Shown here in pieces: positions 1 to 13,800 of a stretch of DNA of 64,000 nt. The translations under genes and the position numbers were made by a program. This stretch comes from Eledone cirrhosa. Its lineage: Eukaryota; Mollusca; Cephalopoda; Octopoda; Eledonidae. The notes under the pieces are model-generated. The model saw only the letters and a program-made list of their open reading frames with translations, did no database searches and had not been told where the DNA came from. The stretch is taken from assembly GCA_964016885.1 (NCBI GenBank), contig OZ024744.1, positions 24,226,798 through 24,290,797 of the forward strand. The letters run 5' to 3'. The number at the start of each line of letters is the position of its first letter. Position 1 is the first letter of the stretch.

Positions 1-3000
1 CTCGTTTTAACAACAGTTGAATCTTAAGATAAACCTCGTTTTAACAACAGTTTAATCTTAAGAACTGACTCGTTTTAACAACAGTTGAATCTTAAGATAA
101 AATTCGTTTTAACAACAGTTGAATCTTAAGAACTGACTCGTTTTAACAACAGTTGAATCTTAAGAACTGACTCGTTTTAACAACAGTTGAATCTTATGAT
201 AAAACCCATTTTAACAACAGTTGAATCTTAATATTAAACTCGTTTTAACAACAGTTGAATCTAAAGAACTGATTCGTTTTAACAACAGTTCAAACTTAAG
301 AACTGATTCGTATTAAGAACAGTTGAATCTTATTATAAATCTCATTTTAACAACAGTTGAATCTTAAGAACTGATTCGTTTTAACAACAGATGAATCTTA
401 AGATAAACCTCGTTTTAACAACAGTTGCATCTTAAGAACTGGCTCGTTTAAACAACAGTTGAATCTTAAGATAAAACACGTTTTAACAACAGTTGAATCT
501 TAAGAACTGACTCGTTTTAACAACAGTTGCATCTTAAGATAAACTCGTTTTAACAACAGTTGAATCTTAAGAACTGACTCGTTTTAACAACAGCTGAATC
601 TTAAGATAAAACTCGTTTTAACAACAGTTGAATCTTAAGAACTGACTCGTTTTAACAACAGCTGAATCTTAAGATAAAACTCGTTTTAACAACAGTTGAA
701 TCTTAAGAACTGACTCGTTTTAACAACAGTTCAACCTTAAGAACTGACTCGTTTTAACAACAGTTGAATCTTCAAATAAAACTCGTTTTAACAACAGTTG
801 AATCTTAAGAATTGACTCGTTTTAACAACAGTTGAATCTTAAGACAAAACCCGTTTTAACAACAGTTGAATCTTAAGAACTGACTCGTTTTAACAACAGT
901 TGAATCTTAAGATAAAACTCGTTTTAACAACAGTTGAATCTTAAGAACTGACTCGTTTTATCAACAGTTGAATCTTAAGATAAACTCGTTTTAACAACAG
1001 TTGAATCTTAAGAACTGACTCGTTTTAACAACAGTTGAATCTTAAGAACTGACTCGTTTTAACAACAGCTGAATCTTAAGATAAAACTCGTATTAACAAC
1101 AGTTGAATCTTAAGAACTGACTCGTTTTAACAACAGTTGAATCTTAAGAACTGACTCGTGTTATAAACAGTTCAACCTTAAGAACTGACTCGTTTTAACA
1201 ACAGTTGAATATTAAAAACTGACTAGTTTTAACCGCAGCTGAATCTTATAATACAACTCGTTTTAACAACAGTTGAATCTTCAGATAAAACTCGTTTTAA
1301 CAACAGATGATTCTCAAGAACTGACTCGTTTTAACAACAGTTGAATCTTAAGATAAAACTCGTTTTAACAACAGTTGAATCTTAAGAACTGACTCGTATT
1401 AACAACAATTGAATCTTAAGATAACATTCGTTTTAACAACAGTTGCATCTTAAGAACTGACTCGTTTTAACGACAGTTGATTCTTAAGATAAACCTCGTT
1501 TTAACAACTGTTGAATCTTAAGAACTGACTCGTTTTATCAACAGTTCAACCTTAAGAACTGACTCATTTTAACAACAGTTGAATCTTCAAATAAAACTCG
1601 TTTTAACAACAGTTGAATGTTAAGAACTGATTCGTTTTAACAACAGCTGAATCTTAAGATAAACTCGTTTTAACAACAGTTGAATCTTAAGATAAACCTC
1701 GTTTTAACAACAGTTTAATATTAAGAACTGACTCGTTTTAACAACAGTTGAATCTTAAGATAAAATTCGTTTTAACAACAGTTGAATCTTAAGATCTGAT
1801 TCGTTTTAACAACAGTTCAAACTTAAGAACTGACTCGTTTTAACAACAGTTGAATCTTAAGATAAAACTCGTTTTAACAACAGTTGAATCTTAAGAACTG
1901 ACTCGTTTTAACAACAGTTGAATCTTAAGAACTGACTCGTTTTAACAACAGTTGAATCTTATGATAAAACCCATTTTAACAACAGTTGAATCTTAAGATT
2001 GAACTCGTTTTAACAACAGTTGAATCTTAAGAACTGATTCGTTTTAACAACAGTTCAAACTTAAGAACTGACTCGTATTAAGAACAGTTGAATCTTATTA
2101 TAAAACTCATTTTAACAACAGTTGAATCTTAAGAACTGATTCGTTTTAACAACAGATGAATCTTAAGATAAACCTCGTTTTAACAACAGTTGCATCTTAA
2201 GAACTGGCTCGTTTAAACAACAGTTGAATCTTAAGATAAAACACGTTTTAACAACAGTTGAATCTTAAGAACTGACTCGTTTTAACAACAGTTGAATCTT
2301 AAGATAAACTCGTTTTAACAACAGTTGAATCTTGAGAAATGACTCGTTTTAACAACAGCTGAATCTTAAGATAAAACTCGTTTTAACAACAGTCGAATCT
2401 TAAGAACTGACTCGTTTTAACAACAGCTGAATCTTAAGATAAAACTCGTTTTAACAACAGTTGAATCTTAAGAACTGACTCGTTTTAACAACAGTTCAAC
2501 CTTAAGAACTGACTCGTTTTAACAACTGTTGAATCTTCAAATAAAACTCGTTTTAACAACAGTTGAATCTTAAGAATTGACTCGTTTTAACAACAATTAA
2601 ATCTTAAGACAAAACCCGTTTTAACAACAGTTGAATCTTAAGAACTGACTCGTTTTAACAACAGTTGAATCTTAAGATAAAATTCGTTTTAACAACAGTT
2701 GAATCTTAAGAACTGATTCGTTTTAACAACAGTTCAAACTTAAGAACAGACTCGTATTAACAACAGTTGAATCTTATTATAAAACTCATTTTAACAACAG
2801 TTCAACCTTAAGAACTGACTCGTTTTAACAACAGTTGAATCTTCAAATAAACCTCGTTTTAACAACAGTTGCATCTTAAGAACTGGCTCGTTTAAACAAC
2901 AGTTGAATCTTAAGATAAAACTCGTTTTAACAACAGTTGAATCTTAAGAACTGACTCGTTTTAACAACAGTTGAATCTTCAAATAAAACTCGTTTTAACA

Positions 3001-6000
3001 ACAGTTGAATCTTAAGAACTGACTCGTTTTAACAACAGTTCAACCTTAAGAACTGACTCCTTTTAACAACAGTTGAATCTTCAAATAAAACTCGTTTTAA
3101 CAACAGTTGAATCTTAAGATAAACCTCGTTTTAACAACAGTTGCATCTTAAGAACTGGCTCGTTTAAACAACAGTTGAATCTTAAGATAAAACACGTTTT
3201 AACAACAGTTGAATCTTAAGAACTGACTCGTTTTAACAACAGTTGAATCTTAAGATAAACTCGTTTTAACAACAGTTGAATCTTAAGAACTGACTCGTTT
3301 TAACAACAGCTGAATCTTAAGATAAAGCTCGTTTTAACAACAGTTGAATCTTAAGAACTGACTCGTTTTAACAACAGTTCAACCTTAAGAACTGACTCGT
3401 TTTAACAACTGTTGAATCTTCAAATAAAACTCGTTTTAACAACAGTTGAATCTTAAGAACTGACTCGTTTTAACAACAGTTCAACCTTAAGAACTGACTC
3501 GTTTTAACAACAGTTGAATCTTCAAATAAAACTCGTTTTAACAACAGTTGAATCTTAAGAATTGACTCGTTTTAACAACAGTTGAATCTTAAGACAAAAC
3601 CCGTTTTAACAACAGTTGAATCTTAAGAACTGACTCGTTTTAACAACAGTTGAATCTTAAGATAAAACTCGTTTTAGCAACAGTTGAATCTTAAGAACTG
3701 ACTCGCTTTATCAACAGTTGAATCTTAAGATAAACTCGTTTTAACAACAGTTGAATCTTAAGAACTGACTCGTTTTAACAACAGCTGAATCTTAAGATAA
3801 AACTCGTATTAACAACAGTTGAATCTCAAGAACTGACTCGTCTTAACAACAGTTGAATCTTAAGAACTGACTCGTTTTATAAACAGTTCAACCTTAAGAA
3901 CTGACTCGTTTTAACAACAGTTGAATATTAAAAACTGACTAGTTTTAACCGCAGCTGAATCTTATAATACAACTCGTTTTAACAACAGTTGAATCTTCAG
4001 ATAAAACTCGTTTTAACAACAGATGATTCTCAAGAACTGACTCGTTTTAACAACAGTTGAATCTTAAGATAAAACTCGTTTTAACAACAGTTGAATCTTA
4101 AGAACTGACTCGTATTAACAACAATTGAATCTTAAGATAACATTCGTTTTAACAACGGTTGCATCTTAAGAACTGACTCGTTTTAACGACAGTTGAATCT
4201 TAAGATAAACCTTGTTTTAACAACGGTTGAATCTTAAGAACTGACTCGTTTTATCAACAGTTCAACCTTAAGAACTGACTCATTTTAACTACAGTTGAAT
4301 CCTCAAATAAAACTCGTTTTAACAACAGTTGAATGTTAAGAACTGATTCGTTTTAACAACAGCTAAATCTTAAGATAAACTCGTTTTAACAACAGTTGAA
4401 TCTTAAGATAAACCTCGTTTTAACAACAGTTTAATCTTAAGAACTGACTCGTTTTAACAACAGTTGAATATTAAGATAAAATTCGTTTTAACAACAGTTG
4501 AATCTTAAGAGCTGATTCGTTTTAACAACAGTTCAAACTTAAGAACTGTCTCGTTTTAACAACAGTTGAATCTTAAGAACTGACTCGTTTTAACAACAGT
4601 TGAATCTTATGAACTGACTCGTTTTAACAACAGTTGAATCTTATGATAAAACCCATTTTAACAACAGTTGAATCTTAAGATTAAACTCGTTTTAACAACA
4701 GTTGAATCTTAAGAACTGATTCGTTTTAACAACAGTTCAAACTTAAGAACTGACTCGTATTAAGAACAGTTGAATCTTATTATAAAACTCATTTTAACAA
4801 CAGTTGAATCTTAAGAACTGATTCGTTTTAACAACAGATGAATCTTAAGATAAACCTCGTTTTAACAACAGTTGCATCTTAAGAACTGGCTCGTTTAAAC
4901 AACAGTTGAATCTTAAGATAAAACACGTTTTAACAACAGTTGAATCTTAAGAACTGAGTCGTTTTAACAACAGTTGAATCTTAAGAACTGATTCGTTTTA
5001 ACAACAGTTCAAACTTAAGAACAGACTCGTATTAACAACAGTTGAATCTTATTATAAAACTCATTTATCAACAGTTCAACCTTAAGAACTGACTCGTTTT
5101 AACAACAGTTGAATCTTCAAATAAACCTCGTTTTAACAACAGTTGCATCTTAAGAACTGACTCGTTTTAACAACAGTTCAACCTTAAGAACTGACTCGTT
5201 TTAACAACAGTTGAATCTTCAAATAAAACTCGTTTTAACAACAGTTGAATCTTAAGAATTGACTCGTTTTAACAACAGTTGAATCTTAAGACAAAACCCG
5301 TTTTAACAACAGTTGAATCTTAAGAACTGACTCGTTTTAACAACAGTTGAATCTTAAGATAAAACTAGTTTTAACAACAGTTGAATCTTAAGAACTGACT
5401 CGTTTTATCAACAGTTGAATCTTAAGATAAACTCGTTTTAACAACAGTTGAATCTTAAGTACTGACTCGTTTTAACAACAGTTGAATCTTCAAATAAAAC
5501 TCGTTTTAACAACAGTTGAATCTTAAGAACTGACTCGTTTTAACAACAGTTCAACCTTAAGAACTGACTCGTTTTAACAACAGTTGAATCTTCAAATAAA
5601 ACTCGTTTTAACAACAGTTGAATCTTAAGAACTGACTCGTTTTAACAACAGCTGAATCTTAAGATAAAACTCGTATTAACAACAGTTGAATCTTAAGAAC
5701 TGACTCGTTTTAACAACAGTTGAATCTTAAGAACTGACTCGTTTTATAAACAGTTCAACCTCAAGAACTGACTCGTTTTAACAACAGTTGAATCTTAAAA
5801 ACGGACTCGTTTTAACCGCAGCTGAATCTTATAAAACAACTCGTTTTAACAACAGTTGAATCTTCAGATAAAACTCGTTTTAACAACAGATGATTCTCAA
5901 GAACTGACTCGTTTTAACAACAGTTGAATCTTAAGATAAAACTCGTTTTAACAACAGTTGAATCTTAAGAACTGACTCGTATTAACAACAGTTCAACCTT

Positions 6001-6742
6001 AAGAACTGACTCGTTTTAACAACTGTTGAATCTTCAAATAAAACTCGTTTTAACAACAGTTGAATCTTAAGAATTGACTCGTTTTAACAACAATTAAATC
6101 TTAAGACAAAACCCGTTTTAACAACAGTTGAATCTTAAGAACTGACTCGTTTTAACAACAGTTGAATCTTAAGATAAAATTCGTTTTAACAACAGTTGAA
6201 TCTTAAGAACTAATTCGTTTTAACAACAGTTCAAACTTAAGAACAGACTCGTATTAACAACAGTTGAATCTTATTATAAAACTCATTTTAACAACAGTTC
6301 AACCTTAAGAACTGACTCGTTTTAACAACAGTTGAATCTTCAAATAAACCTCGTTTTAACAACAGTTGCATCTTAAGAACTGGCTCGTTTAAACAACAGT
6401 TGAATCTTAAGATAAAACTCGTTTTAACAACAGTTGAATCTTAAGAACTGACTCGTTTTAACAACAGTTGAATCTTCAAATAAAACTCGTTTTAACAACA
6501 GTTGAATCTTAAGAACTGACTCGTTTTAACAACAGTTCAACCTTAAGAACTGACTCGTTTTAACAACAGTTGAATCTTCAAATAAAACTCGTTTTAACAA
6601 CAGTTGAATCTTAAGATAAACCTCGTTTTAACAACAGTTGCATCTTAAGAACTGGCTCGTTTAAACAACAGTTGAATCTTAAGAGCTGATTCGTTTTAAC
6701 AACAGATGAATCTTAAGATAAACCTCGTTTTAACAACAGTTG
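1..6742 (+). repeat. Left copy of a 6.74-kb segmental duplication
   Basis: This block matches 10,731-17,472 at a constant offset of 10,730. I checked it at many rare variants, all shared at exactly this spacing: TAATATTAAACTCG near 231, CTAAAGAACTG near 272, CTCGTGTTATAAACAG near 1,157, CTTGAGAAATGACTCG near 2,332, CAGTCGAATC near 2,391, CAGCTAAATC near 4,362 and AAGAGCTGATTCG near 6,681. I saw no mismatch in the lines compared. The first difference is at 6,743 (A, against C at 17,473). The left end is cut by the window, so the true duplicated length may be greater. Constant spacing over 6.7 kb means no net insertion or deletion since the duplication, so it is recent or has been kept uniform by conversion. 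Confidence 0.93.
1231..5813 (+). repeat. HOR phase in the left block: about 2,716 bp, then 1,867 bp
   Basis: The most divergent monomer type (AACCGCAGCTGAATC followed by TTATAATACAAC or TTATAAAACAAC) starts at 1,231, 3,947 and 5,814. The spacings are 2,716 and 1,867 bp, that is 80 and 55 monomers less a few bases. Flanking variants recur with it: TTGAATATTAAAAACTG just upstream, and TTCAGATAAAACTC then CAGATGATTCTCAAG just downstream. The first interval is therefore a HOR unit and the second a shortened one. The same pair of spacings recurs at 11,961, 14,677 and 16,544 because of the 10,730-bp duplication. The third marker (5,814) already carries the AAAACGGACTCG and TATAAAACAAC alleles typical of the 2,379-bp HOR further right. 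Confidence 0.8.
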
Positions 6743-8355
6743 AATCTTAAGAACTGACTCGTTTTAACAACAGCTGAATCTTAAGATAAAACTCGTATTA
6801 ACAACAGTTGAATCTTAAGAACTGACTCGTTTTATCAACAGTTCAACCTTAAGAACTGACTCGTTTTAACAACAGTTGAATCTTCAAATAAAACTCGTTT
6901 TAACAACAGTTGAGTCTTAAGAACTGACTCGTTTTAACAACAGTTGAATCTTAAGATAAAACTCGTTTTAACAACAGCTGAATCTTAAGATTAAATTCAT
7001 TTTAACAACAGTTGAATCTCAAGACAAAACCCGTTTTAACAACAGTTGAATCTTAAGAACTAACTCGTTTTAACAACAGTTGAATCTTAAGAACTGACTC
7101 GTATTAAGAACAATTGAATCTTAAGATAACATTCGTTTTAACAACAGTTGCATCTTAAGAACTGACTCGTTTTAACGACAGTTGAATCTTAAGATAAACC
7201 TCGTTTTAACAAAAGTTTAATCTTAACAACTGACTCGTTTTAACAACAGTTGAATCTTATGATAAAACCCATTTTAACAACAGTTGAATCTTAAGATAAA
7301 ACTCGTTTTAACAACAGTTGAATCTTAAGAACTGACTCGTTTTAACAACAGTTGAATCTTAAGAACTGACTCGTTTTAACAACAGTTGAATCTTAAGAAC
7401 TGACTCGTTTCATAAACAGTTCAACCTTAAGAACTGACTCGTTTTAACAACAGTTGAATCTTCAAATAAAACTCGTTTTAACAACAGTTGAATATTAAGA
7501 ACTGACTCGTTTTAACAGCAGTTGAATCTTAATATAAAACTCGTTTTAACAACAGTTGAATCGTAAGAACTGACTCGTTTTAATAACAGTTGAATCTTAA
7601 GATAAAACTCGTTTTAACAACAGTTGAATCTTAAGAACTGACTCGTTTTAACAACAACTGAATTTTAAGATAAAACTCGTTTTAACAACAGTTGAATCTT
7701 AAGAACTGACTCGTTTTATCAACAGTTCAACCTTAAGAACTGACTCTTTTTAACAACAGTTGAATCTTCAAATAAATCTCGTTTTAACAACAGTTGAATG
7801 TTAAGAACTGATTCGTTTTAACAACAGCTGAATCTTAAGATAAACTCGTTTTAGCAACAGTTGAATCTTAAGATAAACCTCGTTTTAACAACAGTTTAAT
7901 CTTCAGAACTGACTCGTTTTAACAACAGTTGAATCTTAAGATAAAACTCGTTTTAACAGCAGTTGAATCTTAAGATCTGTCTCGTTTTAACAACAGTTGA
8001 ATCTTAAGAACTGATTCGTTTTAACAACAGTTCAAACTTAAGAACTGACTCGTTTTAACAACAGTTGAATCTTAAGAACTGACTCTTTTTAACAACAGTT
8101 GAAACTTAAGATAAAACTCGTTTTAACAACAGTTGAATCTTGAGATAAAATTCGTTTTAACAATAGTTGAATGTTAAGAACTGTTTCGTTTTAACAATAG
8201 TGCAAACTTAAGAGCTGACTCGTTTTAACAACTGTTGAATCTTATGATAAAACTCATTTTAACAACAGTTGAATCTTAAGATAAAACTTGTTTTAACAAC
8301 AGTTGAATCTTAAGCACTGTCTCGTTTTAACAACAGTTGAATCTTAAGATAATAT
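6743..8355 (+). repeat. Patchwork satellite segment with unusual monomers
   Basis: This stretch remains 34-bp satellite but does not follow the 10,730-bp copy and shows no clear HOR period. It has variants I did not notice elsewhere: AAAAGTTTAATCTTAACAACTG near 7,211, CGTTTCATAAACAG near 7,407, GAATCGTAAGAACTG near 7,558, and CAATAGTGCAAAC near 8,195. The monomers look more diverged than those in the flanking blocks, which fits an older part of the array less affected by recent homogenisation. No gene or other element is seen here. Confidence 0.7.
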
Positions 8356-10625
8356 TCGTTTTAACAACAGTTGAATCTTAAGAACTGACTCGTTTTAACA
8401 ACAGTTGAATCTTAAGAACTGACTCGTTTTAACAACAGTTGAATCTTATGATAAAACCCATTTTAACAACAGTTGAATCTTAAGATTAAACTCGTTTTAA
8501 CAACAGTTGAATCTTAAGAACTGATTCGTTTTAACAACAGTTCAAACTTAAGAACTGACTCGTATTAACAACAGTTGAATCTTATTATAAAACTCATTTT
8601 AACAACAGTTGAATCTTAAGAACTGATTCGTTTTAACAACAGATGAATCTTAAGATAAACCTCGTTTTAACAACAGTTGCATCTTAAGAACTGGCTCGTT
8701 TAAACAACAGTTGAATCTTAAGATAAAACACGTTTTAACAACAGTTGAATCTTAAGAACTGACTCGTTTTAACAACAGTTGAATCTTAAGATAAACTCGT
8801 TTTAACAACAGTTGAATCTTAAGAACTGACTCGTTTTAACTACAGCTGAATCTTAAGATAAAACTCGTTTTAACAACAGTTGAATCTTAAGAACTGACTC
8901 GTTTTAACAACAGCTGAATCCTAAGATAAAACTCATTTTAACAACAGTTGAATCTTAAGAACTGACTCGTTTTAACAACAGTTCGACCTTAAGAACTGAC
9001 TCGTTTTAACAACTGTTGAATCTTCAAATAAAACTCGTTTTAACAACAGTTGAATCTTAAGAATTGACTCGTTTTAACAACAATTAAATCTTAAGACAAA
9101 ACCCGTTTTAACAACAGTTGAATCTTAAGAACTGACTCGTTTTAACAACAGTTGAATCTTAAGATAAAATTCGTTTTAACAACAGTTGAATCTTAAGAAC
9201 TGATTCATTTTAACAACAGTTCAAACTTAAGAACAGACTCGTATTAACAACAGTTGAATCTTATTATAAAACTCATTTTAACAACAGTTCAACCTTAAGA
9301 ACTGACTCGTTTTAACAACAGTTGAATCTTCAAATAAACCTCGTTTTAACAACAGTTGCATCTTAAGAACTGGCTCGTTTAAACAACAGTTGAATCTTAA
9401 GATAAAACTCGTTTTAACAACAGTTGATTCTTAAGAACTGACTCGTTTTAACAACAGTTGAATCTTCAAATAAAACTCGTTTTAACAACAGTTGAATCTT
9501 AAGAACTGACTCGTTTTAACAACAGTTCAACCTTAAGAACTGACTCGTTTTAACAACAGTTGAATCTTCAAATAAAACTCGTTTTAACAACAGTTGAATC
9601 TTAAGAATTGACTCGTTTTAACAACAGTTGAATCTTAAGACAAAACCCGTTTTAACAACAGTTGAATCTTAAGAACTGACTCGTTTTAACAACAGTTGAA
9701 TCTTAAGATAAAACTCGTTTTAACAACAGTTGAATCTTAAGAACTGACTCGTTTTATCAACAGTTGAATCTTAAGATAAACTCGTTTTAACAACAGTTGA
9801 ATATTAAGAACTGACTCGTTTTAACAACAGCTGAATCTTAAGATAAAACTCGTATTAACAACAGTTGAATCTTAAGAACTGACTCGTTTTAACAACAGTT
9901 GAATCTTAAGAACTGACTCGTTTTATAAACAGTTCAACCTTAAGAACTGACTCGTTTTAACAACAGTTGAATATTAAAAACTGACTAGTTTTAACCGCAG
10001 CTGAATCTTATAATACAACTCGTTTTAACAACAGTTGAATCTTCAGATAAAACTCGTTTTAACAACAGATGATTCTCAAGAACTGACTCGTTTTAACAAC
10101 AGTTGAATCTTAAGATAAAACTCGTTTTAACAACAGTTGAATCTTAAGAACTGACTCGTATTAACAACAATTGAATCTTAAGATAACATTCGTTTTAACA
10201 ACAGTTGCATCTTAAGAAGTGACTCGTTTTAACGACAGTTGAATCTTAAGATAAACCTCGTTTTAACAACGGTTGAATCTTAAGAACTGACTCGTTTTAT
10301 CAACAGTTCAACCTTAAGAACTGACTCATTTTAACAACAGTTGAATCTTCAAATAAAACTCGTTTTAACAACAGTTGAATGTTAAGAACTGATTCGTTTT
10401 AACAACAGCTGAATCTTAAGATAAACTCGTTTTAACAACAGTTGAATCTTAAGATAAACCTCGTTTTAACAACAGTTTAATCTTAAGAACTGACTCGTTT
10501 TAACAACAGTTGAATCTTAAGATAAAATTCGTTTTAACAACAGTTGAATCTTAAGAACTGACTCGTTTTAACAACAGTTGAATCTTAAGAGCTGATTCGT
10601 TTTAACAACAGTTCAAACTTAAGAA
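8356..10625 (+). repeat. Shorter third copy of part of the left block
   Basis: From about 8,356 this segment follows 1,869 onward at offset 6,487; for example the ATAAAACCCA variant lies at 8,451 and 1,964, and GTTCGACC at 8,981 answers GTTCAACC at 2,494. After about 9,590 the offset becomes 6,046, as shown by the AACCGCAGCTG monomer at 9,993 against 3,947. The 441-bp change equals 13 monomers with one 33-bp member, so a 13-monomer run present in the left block is missing here. Near 10,557 one extra monomer shifts the offset by 34. It is more diverged from the left block than 10,731-17,472 is, so it represents an older copy. Confidence 0.75.
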
Positions 10626-10895
10626 CTGACTCATTTTAACAACAGTTGAATCTTCAAATAAAACTCGTTTTAACAACAGTTGAATGTTAAGAACTGATTC
10701 GTTTTAACAACAGCTGAATCTTAAGATAAACTCGTTTTAACAACAGTTGAATCTTAAGATAAACCTCGTTTTAACAACAGTTTAATCTTAAGAACTGACT
10801 CGTTTTAACAACAGTTGAATCTTAAGATAAAATTCGTTTTAACAACAGTTGAATCTTAAGAACTGACTCGTTTTAACAACAGTTGAATCTTAAGA
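10313..10895 (+). repeat. Local 305-bp direct duplication at a block boundary
   Basis: Bases 10,313-10,590 match 10,618-10,895 at offset 305, which is nine monomers with one 33-bp member. Both copies run through the variants CTCATTTT, TTGAATGTTAAG, CAGCTGAATC, the 33-bp ATAAA monomer and CAGTTTAATC. The first mismatch on the right is at 10,591 (G, in AGAGCTG) against 10,896 (A). The start of the large right-hand duplicate (10,731) falls inside the second copy, so this marks the junction where the 10.7-kb copy joins its neighbour. Confidence 0.8.
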
Positions 10896-13800
10896 ACTGA
10901 CTCGTTTTAACAACAGTTGAATCTTATGATAAAACCCATTTTAACAACAGTTGAATCTTAATATTAAACTCGTTTTAACAACAGTTGAATCTAAAGAACT
11001 GATTCGTTTTAACAACAGTTCAAACTTAAGAACTGATTCGTATTAAGAACAGTTGAATCTTATTATAAATCTCATTTTAACAACAGTTGAATCTTAAGAA
11101 CTGATTCGTTTTAACAACAGATGAATCTTAAGATAAACCTCGTTTTAACAACAGTTGCATCTTAAGAACTGGCTCGTTTAAACAACAGTTGAATCTTAAG
11201 ATAAAACACGTTTTAACAACAGTTGAATCTTAAGAACTGACTCGTTTTAACAACAGTTGCATCTTAAGATAAACTCGTTTTAACAACAGTTGAATCTTAA
11301 GAACTGACTCGTTTTAACAACAGCTGAATCTTAAGATAAAACTCGTTTTAACAACAGTTGAATCTTAAGAACTGACTCGTTTTAACAACAGCTGAATCTT
11401 AAGATAAAACTCGTTTTAACAACAGTTGAATCTTAAGAACTGACTCGTTTTAACAACAGTTCAACCTTAAGAACTGACTCGTTTTAACAACAGTTGAATC
11501 TTCAAATAAAACTCGTTTTAACAACAGTTGAATCTTAAGAATTGACTCGTTTTAACAACAGTTGAATCTTAAGACAAAACCCGTTTTAACAACAGTTGAA
11601 TCTTAAGAACTGACTCGTTTTAACAACAGTTGAATCTTAAGATAAAACTCGTTTTAACAACAGTTGAATCTTAAGAACTGACTCGTTTTATCAACAGTTG
11701 AATCTTAAGATAAACTCGTTTTAACAACAGTTGAATCTTAAGAACTGACTCGTTTTAACAACAGTTGAATCTTAAGAACTGACTCGTTTTAACAACAGCT
11801 GAATCTTAAGATAAAACTCGTATTAACAACAGTTGAATCTTAAGAACTGACTCGTTTTAACAACAGTTGAATCTTAAGAACTGACTCGTGTTATAAACAG
11901 TTCAACCTTAAGAACTGACTCGTTTTAACAACAGTTGAATATTAAAAACTGACTAGTTTTAACCGCAGCTGAATCTTATAATACAACTCGTTTTAACAAC
12001 AGTTGAATCTTCAGATAAAACTCGTTTTAACAACAGATGATTCTCAAGAACTGACTCGTTTTAACAACAGTTGAATCTTAAGATAAAACTCGTTTTAACA
12101 ACAGTTGAATCTTAAGAACTGACTCGTATTAACAACAATTGAATCTTAAGATAACATTCGTTTTAACAACAGTTGCATCTTAAGAACTGACTCGTTTTAA
12201 CGACAGTTGATTCTTAAGATAAACCTCGTTTTAACAACTGTTGAATCTTAAGAACTGACTCGTTTTATCAACAGTTCAACCTTAAGAACTGACTCATTTT
12301 AACAACAGTTGAATCTTCAAATAAAACTCGTTTTAACAACAGTTGAATGTTAAGAACTGATTCGTTTTAACAACAGCTGAATCTTAAGATAAACTCGTTT
12401 TAACAACAGTTGAATCTTAAGATAAACCTCGTTTTAACAACAGTTTAATATTAAGAACTGACTCGTTTTAACAACAGTTGAATCTTAAGATAAAATTCGT
12501 TTTAACAACAGTTGAATCTTAAGATCTGATTCGTTTTAACAACAGTTCAAACTTAAGAACTGACTCGTTTTAACAACAGTTGAATCTTAAGATAAAACTC
12601 GTTTTAACAACAGTTGAATCTTAAGAACTGACTCGTTTTAACAACAGTTGAATCTTAAGAACTGACTCGTTTTAACAACAGTTGAATCTTATGATAAAAC
12701 CCATTTTAACAACAGTTGAATCTTAAGATTGAACTCGTTTTAACAACAGTTGAATCTTAAGAACTGATTCGTTTTAACAACAGTTCAAACTTAAGAACTG
12801 ACTCGTATTAAGAACAGTTGAATCTTATTATAAAACTCATTTTAACAACAGTTGAATCTTAAGAACTGATTCGTTTTAACAACAGATGAATCTTAAGATA
12901 AACCTCGTTTTAACAACAGTTGCATCTTAAGAACTGGCTCGTTTAAACAACAGTTGAATCTTAAGATAAAACACGTTTTAACAACAGTTGAATCTTAAGA
13001 ACTGACTCGTTTTAACAACAGTTGAATCTTAAGATAAACTCGTTTTAACAACAGTTGAATCTTGAGAAATGACTCGTTTTAACAACAGCTGAATCTTAAG
13101 ATAAAACTCGTTTTAACAACAGTCGAATCTTAAGAACTGACTCGTTTTAACAACAGCTGAATCTTAAGATAAAACTCGTTTTAACAACAGTTGAATCTTA
13201 AGAACTGACTCGTTTTAACAACAGTTCAACCTTAAGAACTGACTCGTTTTAACAACTGTTGAATCTTCAAATAAAACTCGTTTTAACAACAGTTGAATCT
13301 TAAGAATTGACTCGTTTTAACAACAATTAAATCTTAAGACAAAACCCGTTTTAACAACAGTTGAATCTTAAGAACTGACTCGTTTTAACAACAGTTGAAT
13401 CTTAAGATAAAATTCGTTTTAACAACAGTTGAATCTTAAGAACTGATTCGTTTTAACAACAGTTCAAACTTAAGAACAGACTCGTATTAACAACAGTTGA
13501 ATCTTATTATAAAACTCATTTTAACAACAGTTCAACCTTAAGAACTGACTCGTTTTAACAACAGTTGAATCTTCAAATAAACCTCGTTTTAACAACAGTT
13601 GCATCTTAAGAACTGGCTCGTTTAAACAACAGTTGAATCTTAAGATAAAACTCGTTTTAACAACAGTTGAATCTTAAGAACTGACTCGTTTTAACAACAG
13701 TTGAATCTTCAAATAAAACTCGTTTTAACAACAGTTGAATCTTAAGAACTGACTCGTTTTAACAACAGTTCAACCTTAAGAACTGACTCCTTTTAACAAC

